Assembly: GCA_011033025.1 (NCBI GenBank)
Contig: WFMF01000251.1
Span: 124,001 to 188,000, forward strand
Source: Beroe forskalii
Taxonomy: Eukaryota > Ctenophora > Nuda > Beroida > Beroidae
Reading direction: 5' to 3'
Length of the DNA stretch: 64,000 nucleotides
Shown one piece after another: positions 33,101 to 41,790 of the stretch. The translations under genes were made by a program, and so were the position numbers. How positions within the stretch are numbered: position 1 is the first letter of the stretch; each line of letters opens with the position of its first letter. The notes beneath the pieces are model-generated. The model did not search any database. It saw only the letters and a list, made by a program, of their open reading frames with translations, and was not told where the DNA came from.

Positions 33101-36029
33101 TTTAGTGAGTATCCCCCCCCCCATTTAGTGAGTATCCCCCCCATTTAGTGTATCCCCCCATTTAGTGACTATCCCCCCCCATTTAGTGAGTATCCCCCCC
33201 CCATTTTAGTGAGTATCCCCCCCATTTAGTGAGTATCACCCCCCATTTAGTGAGTATCCCCCCATTTAGTGAGTATCCCCCCCATTTAGTGAGTATCCCC
33301 CCCCCCATTTAGTGAGTATCCCCCCCATTTAGTGAGTACCCCCCTCATTTAGTGAGTATCCCCCCATTTAGTGAGTATCCCCCATTTAGTGAGTATCCCC
33401 CCCATTTAGTGAGTATCCCCCATTTAGTGAGTATCCCCCTCCATTTAGTGAGTATCCCCCCATTTAGTGAGTATCCCCCCATTTAGTGAGTATCCCCCCA
33501 TTTAGTGAGTATCCCCCCCCCCCATTTAGTGAGTATCCCCCCCATTTAGTGAGTATCCCCCCATTTAGTGAGTATTTCCCCCCCATTTCGTTAGTACTGC
33601 CTCATTTAGTGAGTATTCCCCCCCATTTCGTTAGTACTGCCTCATTCAGTGAGTATTCCCCCCCCATTTAGTGAGTATCCCCCCCTCAGTTAGTGAGTAT
33701 CCCCCCATTTCGTTAGTACTGCCTCATTCAGTGAGTGGGTACCCCCTCATTTATTTAGTACCGCAGCATTAAAGAATTGAAGTCTTTATGCTCATCAACT
33801 CACCAATCACCGTAATAAGTACCTGAGTGTGAAGCCCCCTCCCCCCATGATACCCCCCTTATCACCCCCTCCCCCTTATTACAGCCTCCCCCCCCCCTTA
33901 TTCCCCCCTCCCCCAATGATTACCTCCTTCTCACAGGAAGATTATGCTAAGTATCTGAGTGAGTTAGATGAGAAGCAGTTTCTCCACATACGGGTCTTCA
34001 CCAACGAACTAAAGATGATATACGTGAGTTTTCATCGAGTAATTAAGTAATCACTTAATAATTGATTAGATGACTCCGTGAGTGCTGATTAATTTATTAA
34101 GTAATTACATGACTCCGTGAGTGCTGATTAATTAATTAAGTAATTACATGACAACGTGAGTGCTGATTAATTAATTAAGTTATTAGATTCACTACGTGAG
34201 TGCTGATTGATTGATTATAGTTTGATCGTTGTTATTATTAATAAGGTTAATTATAATAAGTGTAAGTGGGCTGAAGACGAAACCGGTTTTTGGGGTGTTT
34301 ACCCCCCGCCCCCACGTTTTTTTGTCTAAACTTAATTACGACTATTTAAGAATTCGTTCTGTTGGAACACCCCCACTTTTTGAAATCGCGAAAATACGAG
34401 GAAAGATCATGACATACACCCCCAACTTCGGAATGGTTTCGACATTCCTGCTAAAGACGATTAGAATAAGCTATAAGAGGCTGAAGAAGATCAGCACATG
34501 CTATTTGAAAGTTTACAGAAAACCAAACTCGTGTCAATTAAAGTCTCAACAACCCAACCAACTGCGGGGAGGTACCCATTGCTTACTTTATACTCGGTCA
34601 TATCATTATCCCTTACTAAGTTGCAGACGTGGTTAATTTTACGGAAAGCTATGATCTGAAAAATGGAGTCGGAGAGGGTTTTTTAGTTTTGAGTCAATTT
34701 CGCTGAATTCGCAAAAATTTCTCATGTCCCATGCATATTTTTACTTTTCAATCACAAATAAAAATATATTGATTAAAATTATTATTAACACAATATAACA
34801 ATAACATTATTGGTAACAAAATTATTTTATAATCAGTATCATTTATCATCTCAATTAATCATATCAAATCATTATATCAGTATTACATCAAAGTCGCTTG
34901 TGGAGATAGCCCATCACCGAATTGAAATAGTCCGTGTAGCAACTTTCAGTAAGGCCAGTGCTTGTTGCTCCACATGTTTTGGAATGTGGGAGCCCCGTCA
35001 GCCCCTATCTTCACGTAGGCGCTTGTCTCCACAGCAGGTTTTCTAACGGACCCCCTCCAGCCTGAGTGAGGGAGAGTGTTTCCTACAATGGTAATGGTGT
35101 TCGGGAAGCTGATGAGAGGGAACTCCGCATACCAGCACTCGTAATCACCGTACTTCCTATTCTGCTCCCTCCAGTTAGTGTCACCATACTCCTCCAAGTA
35201 GTGGCCCTGGATGTAGACATTCCCCAAACCACGGTACGCGACTACCATCCGACCCTCTGAGGACACGCCCAAGTAGTAAATGTCTCTGATTGGACCGTTC
35301 ATCCAGTCCCGGCCGGTGATTGGTTGAAAAGCTCCTACTAGGAGCAGCGACAAAAGGACGGATAAGTTCATTCCTGCCGAGTCTGAGAACAAAGCGCTCT
35401 CATCCTCACTTATATTAGCTTCCTTATCAGATAATTGTTAGATTGTTAGAACTATCCCTGAACCGCTTCCTCTAGAATATTATGTTATACCTCCTCCGAG
35501 ATAAGCAGAACACCGGATATTCTATTCGTAATTCTGCAAATCAAGTCGGCAGCTAAGTCTGTAGACGCGTTTCTTAGAAACTAGTGAGAGTCTTATGACT
35601 TATCGCTAATTGGCTTATTTAATTACATTCCGAATCAAAAGCGAAAAAATACCGTGGCCTTAATATTGCACCCCTGGAAGCTTTGAACCTGGTATAATAC
35701 CTGAAACATTCAATGTCGACTGAAAATATTAAAACTTGTGGAAAGTGTGATCCTTACCAAAACATAATAATCTCCTCACCATTACTACATCTTACTTAAT
35801 GGTTACTTAATTGCGAAACCATGGCTAAACCTCGGCTAAACCTTTGCTAAATTCCTGCGTGCTGCTCGCGCGCGAACGCATACCAATTTGGCCTTTGGGC
35901 TTAAGAAGGTAAACCTGTCCTCCTTCCCAATAACTGATCTCGTTTCAGTGCTGCATGTTTGACGTTATCAACAAGAACCTGGAAAAGATAAAGAAGCCAA
36001 GGAACCAGATGAGTTCTAACTTATACTGA
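21183..36029 (+). CDS. PSME3: Proteasome activator PA28-gamma (REG-gamma), interrupted gene
   Basis: Exons are 21142-21227 (5' UTR, ATG at 21183), 21646-21708, 21858-22016, 23823-23888, 24278-24350, about 32053-32110, 33937-34023 and 35949-36029 (stop TGA). They encode, in order, FPKKIVELDKLYK, a loop with a basic signal PAKRKR, VVKPEIRELIEYC, IKMWIQLQIPKIEDGNNFG, ETISEVTTFCEFAKGYFDD, EDYAKYLSELDEKQF and KNLEKIKKPR. This is the four-helix PA28 fold with the activation loop (KMW...EDGNNFG) and the nuclear signal of the gamma form. It forms a heptamer that opens the 20S proteasome in the nucleus. Two problems remain. The exon ending at 23888 has no GT donor (AAG|ATTAG). The exon for about 20 residues between YFDD and EDYAK was not found, and its place is filled by satellite. 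Alternatives such as PSME1/2 are unlikely. Confidence 0.9.
22378..22710 (-). CDS. Unrecognised 110-residue ORF in a PSME3 intron
   Basis: This ATG-started open frame on the minus strand lies within a PSME3 intron. The protein is mixed and soluble-looking, with an amphipathic basic stretch (LLKVMEVLKRVKRLHVEVV) and several cysteines. I see no signal peptide, membrane segment or familiar domain. It may be chance. Confidence 0.2.
   Translation of the reverse strand: MVSVFAMKGKTDAQIPDCTEHLRQTELLKVMEVLKRVKRLHVEVVTVYRNLHGRGDSRDCVSRIMDEACRVHYRRYTVTAEIMEPDYTPTGNSCELLFSDQTTVFLPTRV
22850..23579. mobile_element. Hairpin-rich insert flanked by 14-bp direct repeats
   Basis: ATAATATCAAATAC is found at 22836-22849 and 23580-23593. 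Between them lie successive palindromes, each with a stable GNA-loop core: GAGCGAAGCGAG inside GATTTATGC...GCATAAATC; CCGAAGCCGAAGGC inside ATTATTCA...TGAATAAT; GAGGGCGTAGCCCGAG inside TTTTCAAC...GTTGAAAA; and GAGGCGAAGCCGAG nested in three stems (TGTTACTACACAC...GTGTGTAGTAACA at 23400-23503). The middle (23100-23370) has loose repeats of GGAATAACA-type words. There is no ORF. Its mode of mobility is unknown; the direct repeats suggest insertion. Confidence 0.6.
23965..24165 (+). mobile_element. MITE, same family as the 15.6-kb repeat
   Basis: The left end CAGTGAGTTTTATTC...TTTTGACTC and the right end GAGTCCAAAGGGAATAAA...CTCACTG are imperfect terminal inverted repeats around about 200 bp. 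The interior shares ATGTGGTTCTTTATGACAAT and ATCTTCAGGTCTCAAATTTC with the copy at 15545-15725. The minus-strand core CTGAAGA, T, TTCGT-AGA-ACGAC, GAAA resembles a hammerhead box II arrangement but with an insertion on the stem III side. Confidence 0.6.
25106..26016 (-). pseudogene. LINE ORF1-like remnant, split by a pyrimidine-rich tandem repeat
   Basis: On the minus strand, 25240-25106 reads VLRNARMLREAEG then FICPDRTVELRRAQ, the C-terminal part of an L1-type ORF1 RNA-binding domain. At 26000-25860 a coiled-coil-like segment (KDQLVKKLQETVSEVK) can be read. Between them is an expanded repeat. The upstream part continues beyond the hAT insertion at about 30303-30400 (KELRKDLLMKIN), so the hAT element landed inside this LINE copy. 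Frames are broken throughout. Confidence 0.65.
25415..25835. repeat. CACTTTCTTCACTGCACCCC tandem repeat
   Basis: About 19-20-bp units of CTTTCTTCACTGCACCCCCA are repeated roughly 20 times with C-run length changes. One strand is almost pure pyrimidine plus A. The long proline/threonine-like ORFs read through it are by-products. Confidence 0.9.
26025..30294 (-). mobile_element. hAT transposon (ZMYM1-like), complete ends, decayed gene
   Basis: The ends are CAGCCATGGCGGAAG (26025-26039) and, as reverse complement, CATGCATGGCGGAAG (30280-30294), 13 of 15 identical. The flanks are AAGTTGAT at 26017-26024 and 30295-30302, an exact 8-bp target duplication. Subterminal ATTGTGGGGGCC motifs occur near both ends (26049 and 30207/30249). 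The 4,270-bp element sits inside intron sequence of PSME3 and inside an older LINE remnant. Confidence 0.93.
26588..29773 (-). pseudogene. hAT transposase (TTF zinc finger, DUF4371, dimerisation domain), frameshifted
   Basis: Reading down from 29773: a serine/proline-rich N-terminus; a TTF-type finger region (29440-29200, WLSEFSWLVL and, in another frame, GFSNWKKGKERLKSH); the RNase-H-like core (IIVDETADITRE at about 28830; RGQAYDGAS at 28301); SIHCLNHSLNL; CPTRWTCRV (27640); and the C-terminal hAT dimerisation motif LPMSNASSERAFSTLRRVKN (about 26770). Introns are preserved: exon 28301-28086 ends in GTAAGA and joins exon 27726 in phase (NSPKR|LAVFNN). At least four frameshifts (near 29300, 28590, 27245 and 27080) make the copy non-coding. 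Zinc finger MYM-type 1-like proteins of animals derive from this family. Confidence 0.88.
30854..30881. repeat. Poly-G tract
   Basis: About 28 consecutive G in a PSME3 intron. It is quadruplex-prone and its length is likely unreliable in the assembly. Confidence 0.95.
31610..31812. mobile_element. 203-bp MITE carrying telomere-like repeats
   Basis: GGAATGAG flanks the element at 31602-31609 and 31813-31820 (8-bp target duplication). The ends (GGGGGAACGGACATTTCATC and, inverted, GGGTGGGCGACATCTTATC) continue as about 45-bp imperfect inverted repeats made of CATCTCACGACA units. The centre (31690-31750) is a run of GGGTTAGGGTCAGGGTTAGG-type hexamers, close to the animal telomere repeat TTAGGG. 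Confidence 0.8.
32190..33770. repeat. CCCCCCATTTAGTGAGTAT satellite in PSME3 intron
   Basis: Units of about 19-20 bp (C-run + ATTTAGTGAGTAT) are perfect in the middle (33060-33560) and degenerate to the left (32190-33000) and right (ATTTCGTTAGTACTG variants). The array occupies the intron where a PSME3 exon is missing. Confidence 0.95.
34024..34215. repeat. Tandem repeat seeded by a PSME3 splice donor
   Basis: The intron starts GTGAGTTTTCATCGAGTAAT at 34024. Four further units follow, each with CGTGAGTGCTGATTAATT and TTAAGTAATTACATGAC words. Each unit therefore repeats a good 5' splice-site sequence (C|GTGAGT). Confidence 0.75.
34946..35371 (-). CDS. Small secreted protein of unknown family, nested in PSME3
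   Basis: This is a 141-residue single-exon ORF from the ATG at 35371, on the strand opposite PSME3, inside its last intron. Residues 1-20 (MNLSVLLSLLLVGAFQPITG) are a clear signal peptide. The mature part is rich in aromatic residues and glycine (RDWMNGPIRDIYYLGVSSEG, GHYLEEYGDTNW, YECWYAEFPL, NMWSNKHWPY), has a single cysteine, and looks like a beta-rich extracellular domain. I do not recognise the family. An AT-rich TATA-like sequence (TAATATAAGTG on the minus strand) lies about 50 bases upstream. The clean signal peptide and the absence of stops make a real gene likely. A role in the extracellular space or secretory granules is inference only. Confidence 0.6.
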   Translation of the reverse strand: MNLSVLLSLLLVGAFQPITGRDWMNGPIRDIYYLGVSSEGRMVVAYRGLGNVYIQGHYLEEYGDTNWREQNRKYGDYECWYAEFPLISFPNTITIVGNTLPHSGWRGSVRKPAVETSAYVKIGADGAPTFQNMWSNKHWPY

Positions 36030-36772
36030 AACCCATGACCTGAGAACCTATGACAAATCCTACACGAACCCTCAATGATATTAATATTTGAATTGTTTTA
36101 GAAGTGGGTTTTTAATGGTATCCCAGGGAGCCGCGAGGCGGTGCCGAGTGATTAAACTCCTAATTCAGTTTTTATTACACGTGACTCTTTAATCATAGTT
36201 TTACTAAGCTAGTATCTAGGAGGGCAGGGATATTCACTAATTTTAAGGAGACTCTTCCCAGCGTCAAAATATGTGTATGAAGGTGGGATTGTGATCATGA
36301 AAATTACCTGATATTTTGACATTGTCAGAGCGCGTGTTTTCTTTAAATACTTCAAACTGTCCAATGTTCGTATGAGAGCTCTAAATCTGCGTTAGAGTAG
36401 ACTTGAAACGTGCTCTAGTACGCATCCTAACGCATCCTAACGCATCTGACTTGTATTCTGAATGTGTTGCAGTTTTAACTGAAATTTCAATTGTTTTCTA
36501 GCAGAGACAAGCCTGTCAAAGTGTTAACTATTAATGTTGTCGCATCAATCTTATGGAGAAATTAATGAATAGATTCTTATTTTAGTTGAACCCCAATTTC
36601 CCCTCAACCAATTCGATCTCTTATCCCAATATCGACTTATTCTCGACCAAATCTTATCGAAAGTGGAGGCTCATTTGTCAGGATCCCTGTCCCTATAGTT
36701 ATTGGTGCAGAGGAAACCTTGTTTATGCTAAACAGGAACTAGAGATTTCAGCAGTTTCCCCGCTGTAGAGAC

Positions 36773-39700
36773 ATGGTGGATAGTGTGAGAAGCAGATGTT
36801 CTGCCTTCTGTCAGTCTGCCGCTGGGACTTGTGTACTGCAGGTATGTCAATAGTTACCATGGTAACCATAGTATACTGCAGGTATGTCAATAGTTACCAT
36901 GGTAACAATGGTATGCCACTAGTCACTATGGTATACTGAAAGTATATCAATAGTTACCATGGTACCATTCATAAGATTTAAAATTGCGGAATCTCATTAT
37001 TATCTAATGTTCTGCCTGTTTGTCGAAAGCTAGCCTAGATGCAGTTTATTGAAAGCTGGTTAGAATAATTCTTTGGATTCTCCCAGGTATTAACCATGTA
37101 TACCATGGTAACTATGATAACTTTGGTTACCAAGGTAACTATGGTTACCATGGTAACTTATAACAAGTGACACTCTCCCAGGCACTGACTGTTCTGTTGA
37201 TGATTTCCCTGTCTTGGGTCGCTTGCTGGTCGGTTATAGGAGACTCCTGCGCCCCTTTCTCTAACGTATTCGGTTAGTTGTCGTCACCAGACAATGATAT
37301 CACTGCAAGATTCTTGTAAATGACATCCTGCAATCGTAGCTGCTATCCCATTATTGGGATGTCTTACCACTAATACCCCAAATTAACCCCCAGGTATCTT
37401 AGTGTCGTGCATATGTGGCAAACTGATGGGTGTTTTGGTTGGTTTAGTGAAGATCCCACCTCTCATTGGAATGATAGCTGCCGGTATCTTACTCAGGTAA
37501 CTCAGTTGTATCTCTAGATAGCTGCAGGTATCTTACTCAGGTAACGCAGTTGTATCTCTAGATTATTTCATCCCACCATCTTACTCAGATATCTTGTATC
37601 CTACTCTGTATGCACCTCAATAACGGATACCTGTGTTACTCTCTGGGATAAACTATTAATAGTAACTACTTATTATAAGAAATTAGTAAATACTAATTAC
37701 TACTAATTAGTACTAATTAGTACTAATTAGTAACCCCTGTCCTCCCCAGGAATGTTCCGGTTTTTAACATAGCTGCTGAGATTGACGTGTCCTGGTCCTC
37801 TGCCCTCAGAACGGGAGCCTTTGTCATTCTGCTGCTCAGGGCGGGATTAGGTCTCAAACTGGACATTCTCCGCAGAAACAAGGTACTTAGGGCGGGGTTA
37901 GGTCTCAAACTGGACATTCTCCGCAGAAACAAGGTACTTAGGGCGGGGTTAGGTCTCAAACTGGACATTCTCCGCAGAAACAAGGTACTTAGGGCGGGGT
38001 TAGGTCTCAAACTGGACATTCTCCGCAGAAACAAGGTACTTAGGGCGGGGTTAGGTCTCAAACTGGACATTCTCCGCAGAAACAAGGTACTTAGGGCGGG
38101 GTTAGGTCTCAAACTGGACATTCTCCGCAGAAACAAGGTACTTAGAGCGGGGTTAGGTCTCAAACTGGACATTCTCCGCAGAAACAAGGTACTTAGAGCG
38201 GGGTTAGGTCTCAAACTGGACATTCTCCGCAGAAACAAGGTACTTAGAGCGGGGTTAGGTCTCAAACTGGACATTCTCCGCAGAAACAAGGTAGTACTTA
38301 GGGCGGGGTTAGGTCTCAAACTGGACATTCTCCGCAGAAACAAGGTACTTAGGGCGGGGTTAGGTCTCAAACTGGACATTCTCCGCAGAAACAAGGTACT
38401 TAGGGCGGGGTTAGGTCTCAAACTGGACATTCTCCGCAGAAACAAGGTACTTAGGGCGGGGTTAGGTGGGTCTCAAACTGGACATTCTCCGCAGAAACAA
38501 GGTACTTAGGGTTGGACATTCTCCGCAGAAACAAGGTACTTAGGGCGGGGTTAGGTCTCGAACTGGACATTCTCCGCAGAAACAAGGTACTTAGGGCGGG
38601 GTTAGGTCTCAAACTGGACATTCTCCGCAGAAACAAGGTACTTCGTGTCCGTGGTGGCTCGACCTTTTGAGGCGCGGCGTATTACGCCGCGCGTGGGTAC
38701 TTGTCTAAGGCGCGTTGATTTGGAAGTACTTTGTGCGCTGTCACGCGCCGCAAAAAAGTACCCAGGTGCGGCGTGATACGCCTCGCCTCAAAAGGTCGAG
38801 CCTCTTGGTTGACAGTCACAAAGTTCAAAGTGTGCTAATTTTGATATTAAGAATAGAACTGCTGGTAAGTGCACCTTGTTTCAGCTGCTGGTCGCCTGTC
38901 TGTCCGTGCTGCCCTGCGTGGCTGAGGTGGGGGTGATAGCCTGCCTCTCCAGACCCCTCCTGGACCTGCCTTGGAAGTGGGCTGTACTCCTAGGGTATGT
39001 TTCTTCCTACCATCCTTCTCTTCCTCCTCTCCTAACATCCTTCTCTATCTCCCCTCCAACTCTCCTAGCTTCATTCATCTTTTTCTTCTTACACAGAACC
39101 TCCCCTTAAAGCCCAAGACCCCTCTGCCTCTGCTCCTCTCCTCTCACTTCACTGAGCCAATTAACACCAACTTCCTTCTCAGTTCTCAACCCCTAGGGTT
39201 CGTGATAGCGGGAGTGTCCCCTGCTGTGGTGATACCTAGCATGCTCGCCCTCATTGACCGAGGCTACGGGTGCAGGATGGGAGTTCCCACACTTCTCATG
39301 GCGGCAGCCACTGCTGACAACGCCTTCACTATCACCGGCTTCAGTGTGGCACTGACTTTCGTCTTTCCTGAGCCAGATAGCAGTGTTGCCATGGTTGTCA
39401 TGAAGGGGCCCTTAGAGGTTGCTATTGGTTAGTGTAGCCACTAGCCGTTCTATGGTAGTCAAGTGTTCCTAAAGTTGCTTTTATTCAAACATGCGTTCAG
39501 TATTTCCTCATTTCGAATGAAAGTATGAAAATCTGCTGAGATGATGACAGTTGACATGGTTTTATCTCTCAGGAGGTCTTTGTGGCTTGGTTCTGGGACT
39601 CCTGCTTTCACGACTACCTCCAAAGTCCCCTTCAAACACACATACAGACACACATACAGACACACATACAGACACACATACAGACAGACAGACAGACACA

Positions 39701-41425
39701 CATACAGACACACATACAGACAGTCTATCCAGCTCACAGACGCTGCTTCTGCTTCTGGTGGGAGTGTCCTGTGTCTTTGGCCTCAAGAGACTCACTTACT
39801 CCGGGGCCGGGGTTCTGGCAGCTCTGGTGATGTCGGCTGTCTCAGCACAGACTTGGGATGCCAACTCGAAGGTATTGTGGAATGTTATTAACTTAACTAT
39901 AACTTAACTATAACTTAACTATAACTTAACTATAACTTAACTATAACTTAACTATAACTTAACTATAACTTAACTATAACTTAACTATAACTTAACTATA
40001 ACTTAACTATAACTTAACTATAACTTAACTATTACTTAAACTATAACTATAACTTAACTATAACTTAACTATAACTTAACTTAACTATAACTATAACTTA
40101 ACTTTAACTTAACTATAACTTAACTTAACTATAACTTAACTATAACTTAACTATAACTTAACTATAACTTAACTATAACTATTTTATAGTTACTCCAAGG
40201 ACCAAGGTATGGCTTGTGGGATGTTAACTTCGAGGTATTGTGGGAATAAGGGAATGGGAAGGGATGTCAGTTTCTCTAACCATGGCATCCTTGCTCCTAG
40301 TTTGGAGCAAGGAGCAACGCCAGAGATCTTGTGAGATTTAGAGCAAGGTGGTCACTGCTCGGGGTTCATATTTTGCTCTAAGACCATGTTTATTCTGCTT
40401 TCTTCAGAGTGAGATATCGGGCTACCTACAGACCATGTGGCTGGTTGGGGAGGCTGTGCTCTTCACCTTGGTAGGAGCCCAGGTGCAGCTAGGTCTGCTG
40501 AACTACAGGATTATAGGGTACGGGTTGCTAAGTTTGGTGGCTGGAGTTGCCTTGCGCTGTTTGGTGGCTTATCTCTCAGTGAACTGCTCCCCTCTCAACT
40601 TCAAGGAGAAACTCTTCATGTGTGCTGCCTGGACGCCTAAAGCAACTGTTCAGGTAAACCTTTTAGAAACACTCCGAGCATTATTGAGATATTCAGCAAC
40701 CCTGCGTATGTGAACTCTGAAGTTGCTTTCCCCTCAAGGAACTCTGCACTAACGCCTGCAGGCGGCAGTGGGTTCCATAGCTCTGGACCGAGTGCGGGAG
40801 AGCGACCCTGTAGACCCTGTGACTGAGTTGTACGGAGTTACGGTGCTGTGTGTTGCGGTGCTGGCCATCATAGTGACCTCACCGCCTGGAGCTGCACTCA
40901 TTCACTTCCTAGCTCCCAGACTACTCGACAAACACACGTAATTCCTGTTTAATTCCTGTGTAATTCCTGCTCAATTCTTGTAGAACTCCTGTTTAATTCC
41001 TGTTTAACTCCTGTTCAATTCCCTTGTTTGATTCATGGTTGATTCCTGTTTAATTCCTGTTTAACTCCTGATTAATTCCTGATTAGTGATTAATTCCTGA
41101 TTATTTACTGATTGTTCCTGATTAATTCCTGTTTAATTCTTAATCCCATTTCTGCTTAATTCCTGTTTAGTGTTTAGTAACTCCTGTTCAATAACTGTTT
41201 AATTCCTGATTAATCCTTGTTTAATTCCACGTAGAATACCCCGAGATACTTGTGTAACTGTTTTGAGCTTGAAGTTCCTACAATTTGAAAGTAATTGTCT
41301 CGACCCTGATATCGCTTGATGAACCCTCCTCTTTCAGGCGAGTGCCTGATGAAGTGCAGCCAATAAAGGGAGAAACGCAGGGGTCAGGAGCCACCAAAGA
41401 GACGCCCGATAATTCCATCGTTTGA
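36773..41425 (+). CDS. SLC9B: Sodium/proton antiporter of the SLC9B (NHA) family, ten exons
   Basis: Exons are 36773-36841, 37182-37272, 37394-37496, 37750-37882, 38885-38994, 39197-39427, 39573-39871, 40408-40653, 40762-40937 and 41338-41425 (stop TGA). The protein is a multi-pass membrane antiporter: VKIPPLIGMIAAGILLRNVP, GAFVILLLRAGLGLKLDILR, GVSPAVVIPSML, GVPTLLMAAATADNAFTITG, WLVGEAVLFTLVGAQ and WTPKATVQAAVGSIALD are family signatures. SLC9B2/NHA2 has a DD pair at the ion site; here it reads DN (TADNAF). Exon 7 contains an in-frame ACACATACAGAC microsatellite giving a THTD-repeat loop. With canonical sites, exons 5 and 6 join one base out of phase (both junctions share CTAGGG), so either an indel error or an unusual site is involved. 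Paralogue (9B1 or 9B2) cannot be assigned. Confidence 0.9.
36832..36975. repeat. Tandem copies of the exon 1 splice donor region
   Basis: TACTGCAGGTATGTCAATAG followed by TTACCATGGTAAC occurs at the real exon 1 junction (36834) and again at about 36872, with a third diverged copy near 36934 (TACTGAAAGTATATCAATAG). Confidence 0.8.
37464..37552. repeat. Duplicated exon 3 splice donor region (44 bp x 2)
   Basis: GATAGCTGCCGGTATCTTAC + TCAGGTAACTCAG and a following TTGTATCTCTA are repeated immediately, with two differences (GCAGG, AACGC). The second copy carries the last 25 or so bases of exon 3 plus the donor. Confidence 0.85.
37883..38641. repeat. 51-bp array grown from the exon 4 end and its splice donor
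   Basis: About 15 units of GTACTTAGGGCGGGGTTAGG + TCTCAAACTGGACATTCTCC + GCAGAAACAAG follow the true exon 4 end (37882). Each unit holds the last 43 or so coding bases and a CAAG|GTACTT donor, giving 16 donors in a row. The unit is 17 codons, so reading continues in frame (LRAGLGLKLDILRRNK repeated) until a 4-bp insertion near 38467. One unit has a 3-bp insertion and one is truncated. Confidence 0.95.
38656..38802. repeat. 147-bp foldback repeat in intron 4
   Basis: GGCTCGACCTTTTGAGGCG at the left is mirrored by CGCCTCAAAAGGTCGAGCC at the right. Inside, GGCGTATTACGCCGCG and GGTACTT/AAGTACC also mirror. It is GC-rich compared with its surroundings. It is a MITE-like palindrome with no target duplication recognised. 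Confidence 0.75.
39636..39723. repeat. Coding microsatellite (ACACATACAGAC)n in SLC9B exon 7
   Basis: The 12-bp unit is a multiple of three, so the exon stays open and encodes THTD-type repeats between two predicted membrane helices. The flanking protein sequence on both sides still matches the family. Confidence 0.9.
39885..40195. repeat. 11-bp minisatellite AACTTAACTAT in intron 7
   Basis: About 28 units, nearly perfect, start 13 or so bases after the exon 7 donor. Beyond the array, at about 40209-40248, a diverged copy of the exon 7 end and donor occurs (GGGATGTTAACTTCGAGGTATTGTGGGA against GGGATGCCAACTCGAAGGTATTGTGGAA). Confidence 0.9.
40938..41235. repeat. TTAATTCCTG minisatellite grown from the exon 9 donor
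   Basis: Intron 9 begins GTAATTCCTGTTTAATTCCT and continues for about 300 bp as 10-12-bp variants of TTTAATTCCTG. The first unit is the splice donor itself. Confidence 0.8.
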
Positions 41426-41608
41426 TACTACTCAGAGGCACAAAGTTGCGAACTTCGGTAGTATATCGATTACTTCAAGCTTTCAAAAAACAGTTTCTAT
41501 TAATAGTTGTGTACATCATAAACATCTTTTACTTTTTTAGATTGAACCTCTATTAACGGTAACCAGTTGGCAGTTAACAGCTAAACGTAAATGGAGGATT
41601 AAAAGGTT

Positions 41609-41645
41609 AAGACCAAAATCTGAAAGATTCAGATTTTGGTCTTTA
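41609..41645. repeat. Perfect 16-bp-stem hairpin downstream of SLC9B
   Basis: AAGACCAAAATCTGAA, loop AGA, TTCAGATTTTGGTCTT. It lies about 185 bases past the stop codon. It could be a transcript-end structure or a tiny foldback. No AATAAA signal was seen close by. Confidence 0.6.
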
Positions 41646-41790
41646 CCCTTGGTTTTAATGGGAGGGTGTGCCGTAGGGTGTGTAAATATTTTTTATACTT
41701 ATCATTTGTCCAAATTCGTGATCACTGTAAGTGTAATATGTTATCGTATGAAAACCGAGGAGTCTAGGGTTTTTAGAAATTTTTTATTGA

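Noticed and set aside
37723..38509. 240-residue repeat ORFs on both strands over the 51-bp array
   Set aside because: The plus-strand frame is explained by the SLC9B exon and its tandem duplication; the minus-strand ORF is a shadow.
39459..39795. Minus-strand VCLSVCVSVC ORFs
   Set aside because: Shadows of the coding microsatellite in SLC9B exon 7.
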